From: Tritrichomonas musculus
Taxonomy: Eukaryota; Parabasalia; Tritrichomonadida; Tritrichomonadidae
Length of the DNA: 64,000 nucleotides
Direction of reading: 5' to 3'
Assembly (NCBI GenBank): GCA_039105265.1
Contig: JAPFFF010000018.1
Location: 3,018,044-3,082,043, forward strand
The first letter of the stretch is position 1, and each line of letters starts with the position of its first letter. Below, piece after piece: positions 22,601-32,604 of the stretch. A model generated the notes under the pieces. The model saw only the letters and a program-made list of their open reading frames with translations, was not told where the DNA came from and searched no databases. Made by a program: the position numbers and the translations under genes.

Positions 22601-24744
22601 TTTTGAATTCCATTGAAAGATATGACTTTGAATGAAATTGAAAGATATGATTTTGAATAGAATTGAAAGATATGATTTGAAATTTTATAAAAAATTATGA
22701 AAAATATATCCAAGATTGATATCAAGTTTGTCATTACTTAATAAAAGTTTCACAATTTCAATGTTTTCTTTTTCAACTGCCAAATATAATGCTGTCTTAT
22801 AAATTATTATTATATCAAAATTTCATTCGAAGATATGATTTTGAATTCCATTGAAAGATATGATTTTGAATTACATTGAAAGATATGATTTTGAATTCCA
22901 TTGAAAGATATGATTTTGAATTCCATTGAAAGATATGATTTTGAATTACATTGAAAGATATGATTTTGAATTCCATTGAAAGATATGATTTTGAATTACA
23001 TTGAAAGATATGATTTTGAATTCTATTGAAAGATATGATTTTGAATTCCATTGAAAGATATGATTTTGAATTCCATTGAAAGATATGATTTTGAATTCCA
23101 TTGAAAGATATGATTTTGAATTCTATTGAAAGATATGATTTTGAATTACATTGAAAGATATGATTTTGAATTACATTGAAAGATATGATTTTGAATTCCA
23201 TTGAAAGATATGATTTTGAATTAGATTGAAAGATATGATTTTGAATTCTATTGAAAGATATGATTTTGAATGTTATTGAAAGATATGATTTTGAATTCCA
23301 TTGAAAGATATGATTTTGAATGAAATTGAAAGATATGATTTTGAATTACATTGAAAGATATGATTTTGAATTACATTGAAAGATATGATTTGAAATTTTA
23401 TAAAAAATTAAAGAAAATATTAAGAACATTGATATCAAGTTTGTCATTACTTAATAAAAGTTTCACAATTTCAATGTTTTCTTTTTCAACTGCCAAATAT
23501 AATGCTGTCTTATAAATTATTATTATATCAAAATTTCATTCGAAGATATGATTTTGAATGAAATTTAAAGATATGATTTTGAATTCCATTGAAAGATATG
23601 ATTTTGAATTTCATTGAAAGATATGATTTTGAATCCAATTGAAAGATATGATTTTGAATTCCATTGAAAGATATGATTTTGAATTCTATTGAAAGATATG
23701 ATTTTGAATGAAATTTAAAGATATGATTTTGAATTCCATTGAAAGATATGATTTTGAATTTCATTGAAAGATATGATTTTGAATCCAATTGAAAGATATG
23801 ATTTTGAATTAGATTGAAAGATATGATTTTGAATTCCATTGAAAGATATGATTTTGAATGTTATTGAAAGATATGATTTTGAATTACATTGAAAGATATG
23901 ATTTTGAATGAAATTGAAAGATATGATTTTGAATTCCATTGAAAGATATGATTTTGAATGAAATTGAAAGATATGATTTTGAATTCTATTGAAAGATATG
24001 ATTTTGAATTACATTGAAAGATATGATTTTGAATTCCATTGAAAGATATGATTTGAAATTTTATAAAAAATTAAAGAAAATATTAAGAACATTGATATCA
24101 AGTTTGTCATTACTTAATAAAAGTTTCACAATTTCAATGTTTTCTTTTTCAACTGCCAAATATAATGCTGTCTTATAAATTATTATTATATCAAAATTTC
24201 ATTCGAAGATATGATTTTGAATGTTATTGAAAGATATGATTTTGAATTTCATTGAAAGATATGATTTTGAATTCCATTGAAAGATATGATTTTGAATTCC
24301 ATTGAAAGATATGATTTTGAATTCCATTGAAAGATATGATTTTGAATTTCATTGAAAGATATGATTTTGAATTTCATTGAAAGATATGATTTTGAATTCC
24401 ATTGAAAGATATGATTTTGAATTCCATTGAAAGATATGATTTTGAATTTCATTGAAAGATATGATTTTGAATTTCATTGAAAGATATGATTTTGAATTCC
24501 ATTGAAAGATATGATTTTGAATTTCATTGAAAGATATGATTTTGAATTCCATTGAAAGATATGATTTTGAATTCCATTGAAAGATATGATTTTGAATTTC
24601 ATTGAAAGATATGATTTTGAATTCCATTGAAAGATATGATTTTGAATTCCATTGAAAGATATGATTTTGAATTCCATTGAAAGATATGATTTTGAATTAC
24701 ATTGAAAGATATGATTTTGAATTCCATTGAAAGATATGATTTTG
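19669..24744 (-). repeat. 25-bp minisatellite array 2 (inverted relative to array 1), with ankyrin cassettes
   Basis: Same 25-bp unit as array 1, but on the minus strand, so it has the same orientation as the split ankyrin gene that surrounds it. Linkers (minus-strand sense) include TGGA, TGTA, TAAC, TAGA, TGAA, TACT, TTCT, TTTC, TCTA and TTGG; here non-TGGA words are far more frequent than in array 1. It is broken into segments by ten 160-bp cassettes. Small irregularities occur near 21490-21570, 22621 and 23570. Confidence 0.95.
19921..24209 (-). repeat. Ten 160-bp ankyrin-derived cassettes interspersed in array 2
   Basis: Cassettes start at 19921, 20709, 21147, 21572, 21885, 22148, 22411, 22674, 23387 and 24050 and are each about 160 bp. 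On the minus strand each contains the coding segment KTALYLAVEKENIEIVKLLL, then SNDKLDIN, then a stop, nearly identical to the first repeat of the ankyrin C-terminal half at 19575-19632. Each is closed by stops on both sides (about 45 open codons). The four starts from 21885 to 22674 are exactly 263 bp apart, a higher-order unit of cassette plus about four 25-bp units. The cassette at 22674 differs from the others in its left part. Confidence 0.9.
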
Positions 24745-24750
24745 ACGTAA

Positions 24751-25956
24751 TTAAATGACTATCATTTGAAATTGTATTAACTGAATATTGAAAATTTCTT
24801 TTTTGTTTACATCTATATCTTTGTCTTTCAAAAGGTCATCAACAAATGCACAATAATCGTACTTGCATAAGTTGCAAATTGAAGATTCACTAATGAATTT
24901 ACTTTTCAAAAAGGCGAAATTATAATATTTGAGACATTGGTTGAATGCATCCTGTGAATTTTCTTCATTGCTTTGTATGAAGTTGTTTATGAAGTAATTT
25001 GCAATGTCGTTGTGGTGGCATTTGATTGATTCATAAAAGACTTGTTTGTATGACTTATCCTCTAATTCAACATGATTGTCTTCCAGAAAGTGAATCATTT
25101 CTGAATTTCGACCATGAATGGCCAAAGACCACAACGATGGTGTTAATTCTACACCTTCAAGTCGCAAGTAATTAAATATTTGAATTGAGCCAAAAAAGAC
25201 AGCATATTCAATCAATGAAAATTCTTCATCTTTGCGATTTCGATATGATTTTTTTAGCTTTTTAAGTAAAAATGAATTTGTTTCATAAATTGATGGTTGA
25301 ATTTTTGAGTTAACTGAGACACAATTTCGAGTAACGTATGCAATAAATTCTGTAATCATGTCTTTTCGAATCAATTCACTGACTTGGCTGTCATTTTCTC
25401 CTTCTTTTCGTTTTTCATAAAAATTTTCGAGCAATTCTTTCTTTATCTCTTCAACCCATCCATTTTCTTCTTTTTGTTTGTTGTTGTTTTCATGTTTTGG
25501 GAACCACTTTTCTTTGATAAATAGCTGAATTTCTGGCTGAAAATACTGTGGATATTTGGCTTCTATGTATTTTTCTGTCTTCGTAATTTTTCTTACTATA
25601 TACTCATCAAAAACCATTATTTGCTGTTCAATGAGAAATAAAAGAATCCTTTTGTTGCTCTTAAAAATATTGAATATTTCTGAATTTGAAAAATATTTTT
25701 TGATACCTTCTTTGAAAAAGAGTAAAATTCTTTCGATTTTGCTGAAAAAATTGGAAAAACGATGGAAATTATTCACAATTTTGGAAATTAAGTGTAGTAA
25801 TGACAAAAGATCATATTGGTTACCATTTATTTTTGAATTATCAAATTTGTCTTCGAGGATTAGTAAGTTTTCTTCTGATTTAGCTTCTTCTTCAAGAAAA
25901 TTCAGAATGCTTTCTTGGATGTCCTTCATCATGTCCAAGTGTTCCTGAGAACTCAT
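24751..25956 (-). CDS. DUF3447-type ankyrin protein, N-terminal half
   Basis: 401 residues from an ATG with a TCATT initiator 18 bases upstream. Residues ~55-150 carry the helical N-terminal region typical of the large trichomonad ankyrin family (FFSKIERILLFFKEGIKKYF, FKSNKRILLFLIEQQIMVFD). Then come degenerate ankyrin repeats (FSLIEYAVFFGSIQIFNYLR, LTPSLWSLAIHGRNSEMIHF) running to residue ~385. The stop lies only a few bases before minisatellite array 2. The last residues (IQLIQFQMIVI) do not look like a normal repeat end, so the C-terminus has probably been replaced. The C-terminal repeats are 5 kb away at 19057-19632. The fragment may still be expressed, but as a truncated protein. Confidence 0.75.
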   Translation of the reverse strand: MSSQEHLDMMKDIQESILNFLEEEAKSEENLLILEDKFDNSKINGNQYDLLSLLHLISKIVNNFHRFSNFFSKIERILLFFKEGIKKYFSNSEIFNIFKSNKRILLFLIEQQIMVFDEYIVRKITKTEKYIEAKYPQYFQPEIQLFIKEKWFPKHENNNKQKEENGWVEEIKKELLENFYEKRKEGENDSQVSELIRKDMITEFIAYVTRNCVSVNSKIQPSIYETNSFLLKKLKKSYRNRKDEEFSLIEYAVFFGSIQIFNYLRLEGVELTPSLWSLAIHGRNSEMIHFLEDNHVELEDKSYKQVFYESIKCHHNDIANYFINNFIQSNEENSQDAFNQCLKYYNFAFLKSKFISESSICNLCKYDYCAFVDDLLKDKDIDVNKKEIFNIQLIQFQMIVI

Positions 25957-25971
25957 GACTTTTATTAAAAT

Positions 25972-25976
25972 AATGA
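25972..25976 (-). promoter_or_regulatory. Initiator (Inr) of the ankyrin gene
   Basis: Minus-strand TCATT, with A+1 18 bases before the ATG at 25956. The promoter of the split ankyrin gene therefore looks intact. Confidence 0.55.
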
Positions 25977-26015
25977 TTTTATCTCAATATTCAATATTGA
26001 ATATCTAAAGAAAAG

Positions 26016-26237
26016 TACCAATTGTGATTTGCCTAATTATTCAATTTTGTGATTTTAGATAGAGATCCAGATGCCAAATTTGAATGAATTCAATTTTTTC
26101 AAATAAATCATTTGCCTAATTATTCAATTTTGTGATTTTAGATAGAGATCCAGATGCCAAATTTGAATGAATTCAATTTTTTCAAATAAATCATTTGCCT
26201 AATTATTCAATTTTGTGATTTTAGATAGAGATCCAGA
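26016..26237. repeat. 83-bp tandem repeat, about 2.6 copies
   Basis: The segment beginning TCAATTTTGTGATTTTAGAT recurs at 26041, 26124 and 26207, an exact 83-bp period with almost no divergence. It sits just upstream of the ankyrin gene promoter. Confidence 0.9.
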
Positions 26238-27381
26238 AGAGGGGTCAGGACTCATAAAAATTGATGTAATTGCTAGTATTAGCATTATTTATTATTTAGT
26301 GACCTATTTTAAATCTTAATATATTTATATTCATTTATATATATATTTATTTATTTTATAATATTAATAATATATTGAGATAATTATGTTTAAATAATTG
26401 AGAAAATAATCTATAAAATGTATATTAAGAATTATAATTCATATTATCAAATGAAATAATTGAGAATAAATTCTTCTTTTTTTTTATTTAAATAGCATTA
26501 ACAAACTAATGTAATAAATGTATAGATTCGTTTAATTAGAATATAATTCAATAAAAGGAATAGGAGGAAAAAAAAATATTTTTATAGTAAAAAATATTTT
26601 CATTTTATTTTTTAATACTTAACATATTATAACACATAAAATCTAATTGCATCAAAATAAGCTAAAATTATATATTGTTAACTGTGATATACATATTTAT
26701 TTTCTATTTTTTACATTATTTATTAATTAAACATTATCTTAATGAAAACTGGATATATCATTATAAATTAATATTTACTAATATATTATATTTAATATAA
26801 ATTATTAATAAAATAAAATATTAAAATATTGCTTATTTAAATTTGATATATTCATATGTGTGGGAGGACGATCAAAATTCGTTAAATTATTTAAAATTTT
26901 TATTTATAAAATAATTTTTTTTATTTTATTTTTATATATATAATAATATAAAAAAGCATTTAATTAATAAAAGTTGACCAAATTAAGATTTATAATTTTT
27001 CAATAGTTATTTAAATATTGAAAGAAATTTAAAATCATTTAATATCTTGTTATAGAGCTCCGAATTTATATTAAATAAATAAATATATAATAGTGATAAA
27101 TTACATTATATTTATATTGGGAATGAACTTTTAATCAGCAGTTTTTTTAAAAAAGTTCTGAGAAGTTTCTTTTTTTTATCATAAATTTTTAGCAATTCAA
27201 AAAATTTGAAAATGAAAAAACGATAAATAAGAATCTTTAATATCTTGTTATAGAGCTCCGAATTTATATTAAATAAATAAAAATATAATAGTGATAAATT
27301 ACATTATATTTATATTGGGAATGAACTTTTAATCAGCAGTTTTTTTAAAAAAATGCATACAAGCTATTTTGTCACTTTTTA
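26238..27381. other. AT-rich spacer with a 198-bp spaced duplication
   Basis: No gene seen. A segment of about 115 bp (containing TATAGAGCTCCGAATTTATA) occurs at 27041-27157 and again at 27239-27354, nearly identical, so a 198-bp block was duplicated recently next to the left end of the 20-kb palindrome. Confidence 0.7.
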
Positions 27382-28081
27382 TCTTAATATAATAAAACAA
27401 AACCCCAAAAAAATAAGACCTGAACTTATCCAGCCATCATATTGTTTTAAAATATTTTGGATAATAATTAATTTAAGTATATTATTATTTGCATTTGTAA
27501 TAATAATTGTAAACTATTTTATTTCTTTTTGATTAAGATATTTTAATAAAAAAAATTTTCAGTTATTTTTTTCATAAAGCTCATAGAATTTAATTTTTTT
27601 ATTTTTTTTTTTTTTTTTTATTTTATTTTATTTTTTTTTTTTTTTTAATTAATTTATCAAAAAGAAATAAAATAGTTTAATCTCATAGCCAGATAAATTC
27701 CAGGATCAACTCAAATATAGTTATTCTTTTCTGAAGAACCTTCAAAAAGTGGAAATCATTCTGAAAAAATAATCAAATAAAAAAAATAATAAAATAATCT
27801 TTTTATGTTACAAAAATTTTTACCGATTCTTACCGCCAGCCGCGGGATCTCGACTCGGCTTCGCTTCGTTCAGCCTCGCTCGACGTCCGCTAGGCGGTAT
27901 GTAGTCTAAAAATTATGTAAAAATATAAAAAGATTTGTTTTTTTTTTTTCAATTATTTTATTTAGATTATTTTTTCTGAATGATTTCCACTTTTTGAAGG
28001 TTCTTCAGAAAAGACTAACTATACTTTAGTTGATCAAAATTCCACAACCAGATAATCCTACCGCCAGATAATATTATCTTA
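27382..28081 (+). repeat. Module A head: nested hairpins around a GC-rich island
   Basis: Contains two inverted-repeat pairs. TAAACTATTTTATTTCTTTT near 27512 mirrors the complement near 27638-27676 across a T-rich run. The block CTTTTCTGAAGAACCTTCAA (from 27726) mirrors its complement ending near 28015. The second palindrome extends outwards to about 27700-28045 and encloses the GC-rich island. The same head occurs in B (from 32345, broken by an insertion), C (39240-39945 inverted) and D (46790-47466 inverted). Confidence 0.85.
27832..27897. other. GC-rich island of module A
   Basis: A 66-bp stretch of about 70% GC, starting CCGCC and ending GGCGG, in otherwise ~80% AT DNA. It contains CTCGACTCGGCTTCGCTTCG and a GACGTC palindrome and sits at the centre of the head palindrome. 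Copies are at 34811-34875, 39430-39494 and 46979-47043, differing at a single GATC/GGTC position. Conservation against the AT bias suggests function or recent copying. Confidence 0.8.
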
Positions 28082-28084
28082 AAT

Positions 28085-31000
28085 ATTGACAAACATCGAT
28101 GCTTACAACAGACAAACATCGATGCTAACAACAGATAAACATCGATGCTAACAACAGATAAACATCGATGCTAACAACAGATAAACATCGATGCTTACAA
28201 CAGACAAACATCGATGCTTACAACAGACAAACATCGATGCTAACAACAGATAAACATCGATGCTTACAACAGACAAACATCGATGCTTACAACAGACAAA
28301 CATCGATGCTAACAACAGATAAACATCGATGCTAACAACAGATAAACATCGATGCTAACAACAGATAAACATCGATGCTTACAACAGACAAACATCGATG
28401 CTTACAACAGACAAACATCGATGCTAACAACAGATAAACATCGATGCTTACAACAGACAAACATCGATGCTTACAACAGACAAACATCGATGCTAACAAC
28501 AGATAAACATCGATGCTAACAACAGATAAACATCGATGCTAACAACAGATAAACATCGATGCTTACAACAGACAAACATCGATGCTTACAACAGACAAAC
28601 ATCGATGCTAACAACAGATAAACATCGATGCTAACAACATACAAACATCGATACTAACAACAGATAAACATTGATGCTAACAACATGCAAACATCGATGC
28701 TGACAACATACAAACATCGATGCTAACAACATTCAAACATCAATGCTAACAACAGAAAAACATCGATGCTAACAACATACAAACATCGATGCTAACAACA
28801 TTCAAACATCGATGCTGACAACAGAAAAACATCTATGCTAACAACATTCAAACATCGATACTAACAACAGATAAACATCGATGCTTACAACAGATAAACA
28901 TCGATGCTAACAACAGATAAACATCGATGCTTACAACAGACAAACATCGATGCTAACAACAGATAAACATCGATGCTAACAACAGATAAACATCGATGCT
29001 AACAACAGATAAACATCGATGCTTACAACAGACAAACATCGATGCTTACAACAGACAAACATCGATGCTAACAACAGATAAACATCGATGCTAACAACAT
29101 ACAAACATCGATACTAACAACAGATAAACATTGATGCTAACAACATGCAAACATCGATGCTGACAACATACAAACATCGATGCTAACAACATTCAAACAT
29201 CAATGCTAACAACAGAAAAACATCGATGCTAACAACATACAAACATCGATGCTAACAACATTCAAACATCGATGCTGACAACAGAAAAACATCTATGCTA
29301 ACAACATTCAAACATCGATACTAACAACAGATAAACATCGATGCTTACAACAGATAAACATCGATGCTAACAACAGATAAACATCGATGCTAACAACATA
29401 CAAACATCGATGCTAACAACAGATAAACATTGATGCTAACAACATGCAAACATCGATGCTAACAACATTCAAACATCGATGCTGACAACAGAAAAACATC
29501 TATGCTAACAACATTCAAACATCGATACTAACAACAGATAAACATCGATGCTTACAACAGACAAACATCGATGCTAACAACAGATAAACATCGATGCTAA
29601 CAACATACAAACATCGATACTAACAACAGATAAACATTGATGCTAACAACATGCAAACATCGATGCTGACAACATACAAACATCGATGCTAACAACATTC
29701 AAACATCAATGCTAACAACAGAAAAACATCGATGCTAACAACATAAAAACATCGATGCTAACAACATTCAAACATCGATGCTGACAACAGAAAAACATCT
29801 ATGCTAACAACAGATAAACATCGATGCTAACAACAGATAAACATCGATGCTAACAACAGATAAACATCGATGCTTACAACAGACAAACATCGATGCTAAC
29901 AACAGATAAACATCGATGCTAACAACATACAAACATCGATACTAACAACAGATAAACATCGATGCTAACAACAGATAAACATCGATGCTAACAACAGATA
30001 AACATCGATGCTAACAACATACAAACATCGATACTAACAACAGATAAACATTGATGCTAACAACATGCAAACATCGATGCTGACAACATACAAACATCGA
30101 TGCTAACAACATTCAAACATCAATGCTAACAACAGAAAAACATCGATGCTAACAACATACAAACATCGATGCTAACAACATTCAAACATCGATGCTTACA
30201 ACAGACAAACATCGATGCTAACAACAGATAAACATCGATACTAACAACAGATAAACATCGATGCTTACAACAGATAAACATCGATGCTAACAACAGATAA
30301 ACATCGATGCTAACAACATACAAACATCGATGCTAACAACAGATAAACATTGATGCTAACAACATGCAAACATCGATGCTAACAACATTCAAACATCGAT
30401 GCTGACAACAGAAAAACATCTATGCTAACAACATTCAAACATCGATACTAACAACAGATAAACATCGATGCTTACAACCGACAAACATCGATGCTAACAA
30501 CAGATAAACATCGATGCTAACAACATACAAACATCGATACTAACAACAGATAAACATTGATGCTAACAACATGCAAACATCGATGCTGACAACATACAAA
30601 CATCGATGCTAACAACATTCAAACATCAATGCTAACAACAGAAAAACATCGATGCTAACAACATAAAAACATCGATGCTAACAACATTCAAACATCGATG
30701 CTGACAACAGAAAAACATCTATGCTAACAACAGATAAACATCGATGCTAACAACAGATAAACATCGATGCTAACAACAGATAAACATCGATGCTTACAAC
30801 AGACAAACATCGATGCTAACAACAGATAAACATCGATGCTAACAACATACAAACATCGATACTAACAACAGATAAACATCGATGCTAACAACAGATAAAC
30901 ATCGATGCTAACAACAGATAAACATCGATGCTTACAACAGACAAACATCGATGCTAACAACAGATAAACATCGATGCTAACAACATACAAACATCGATAC

Positions 31001-32130
31001 TAACAACAGATAAACATTGATGCTAACAACATGCAAACATCGATGCTGACAACATACAAACATCGATGCTAACAACATTCAAACATCAATGCTAACAACA
31101 GAAAAACATCGATGCTAACAACATAAAAACATCGATGCTAACAACATTCAAACATCGATGCTGACAACAGAAAAACATCTATGCTAACAACAGATAAACA
31201 TCGATGCTAACAACAGATAAACATCGATGCTAACAACAGATAAACATCGATGCTTACAACAGACAAACATCGATGCTAACAACAGATAAACATCGATGCT
31301 AACAACATACAAACATCGATACTAACAACAGATAAACATCGATGCTAACAACAGATAAACATCGATGCTAACAACAGATAAACATCGATGCTTACAACAG
31401 ACAAACATCGATGCTTACAACAGACAAACATCGATGCTAACAACAGATAAACATCGATGCTAACAACAGATAAACATCGATGCTAACAACAGATAAACAT
31501 CGATGCTTACAACAGACAAACATCGATGCTTACAACAGACAAACATCGATGCTAACAACAGATAAACATCGATGCTAACAACATACAAACATCGATACTA
31601 AAACAGATAAACATCGATGCTAACAACAGAAAAACATCGATGCTAACAACATAAAAACATCGATGCTAACAACATTCAAACATCGATGCTGACAACAGAA
31701 AAACATCGATGCTAACAACAGATAAACATCGATGCTAACAACAGATAAACATCAATGCGAACAACAGATAAACATTGATGCTAACAACATTCAAACATCG
31801 ATGCTGACAACAGATAAACATCGATGCCAACAACAGACAAACATTGATGCTAACGACAGACAAACATCGATGCTGACAACATACAAACATCGATGCTAAC
31901 AACATTCAAACATCGATGCTGACAACAGACAAACATTGATGCTAACAACATACAAACATCGATGCTGACAACAGAAAAACATCGATGCTGACAACAGAAA
32001 AACATCGATGCTAACAACAGAAAAACATCGATGCTAACAACATTCAAACATCGATGCTGACAACAGAAAAACATCTATGCTAACAACAGATAAACATCTA
32101 TGCTAACGACAGACAAACATTGATGTTAAT
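28085..32130 (+). repeat. 23-bp minisatellite array of module A, about 176 units
   Basis: The unit is a 20-base core AAACATCGATGCTAACAACA plus a 3-base linker: GAT, GAC, TAC, TGC, TTC, GAA or TAA. The core varies mainly at CTAAC/CTTAC/CTGAC and GATGC/GATAC. Higher-order repeats are clear: the marker unit with GATACTAACAACAGATAAAC followed by an ATTGATG unit recurs at 28651, 29111, 29617, 30031, 30537 and 30997, spacings of 460, 506, 414, 506 and 460, all multiples of 23. Short frames that read through it are artefacts of the period. Confidence 0.97.
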
Positions 32131-32344
32131 AACTGATTCGCGTTTTTGCTAATTACAAACTTTTGTTAGTTTTTTTACAGAAAGCATTAATAAAGTTTTT
32201 TATGCTATGCTAATTTTAGAATAAAATTTTGACTAAAGTATTGTTTATTTGAATGCCTTTTATATAGATATTGTCTTTTTTCTAAAAGAAAAAAACTGTG
32301 TACTAGACACTTTTTGAACGCAGTTCAAAAAGTGGCGTTCCTTG
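32131..32344 (+). repeat. Module A tail with terminal hairpin
   Basis: About 210 bp ending in a perfect hairpin (arms CACTTTTTGAAC and GTTCAAAAAGTG) followed by GCGTTCCTTG. The same tail ends module B (36144) and, inverted, begins C (37908) and D (39946). The arm motif TTCAAAAAGTGG is also in the head palindrome. Confidence 0.85.
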
Positions 32345-32604
32345 TCTTAATATAATAAAACAAAACCCCAAAAAAATAAGACCTGAACTTATCCATCCAT
32401 CATATTGTTTTAAAATATTTTGGATAATAATTAATTTAAGTATATTATTATTTGCATTTGTAATTATAATTGTAAACTATTTTATTTCTTTTTGATTAAG
32501 ATATTTTAATAAAAAAAAATTTTCAGTTATTTTTTTCATAAAGCTCATAGAATTTAATTTTTTTATTTATTTTTATTTTTATTTTTAGGGGTAGAATAGA
32601 TTTA

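Noticed and set aside
11303-24744. CRISPR-like array (constant core plus variable part)
   Set aside because: The variable part is only four bases from a small set of words, there are no spacers of 25-40 bases and no cas genes, and the setting is eukaryotic.
28085-32130. Telomere or centromere repeat
   Set aside because: The 23-bp unit is unlike telomeric repeats and lies inside discrete modules with defined heads and tails; no evidence for a centromere from sequence alone.
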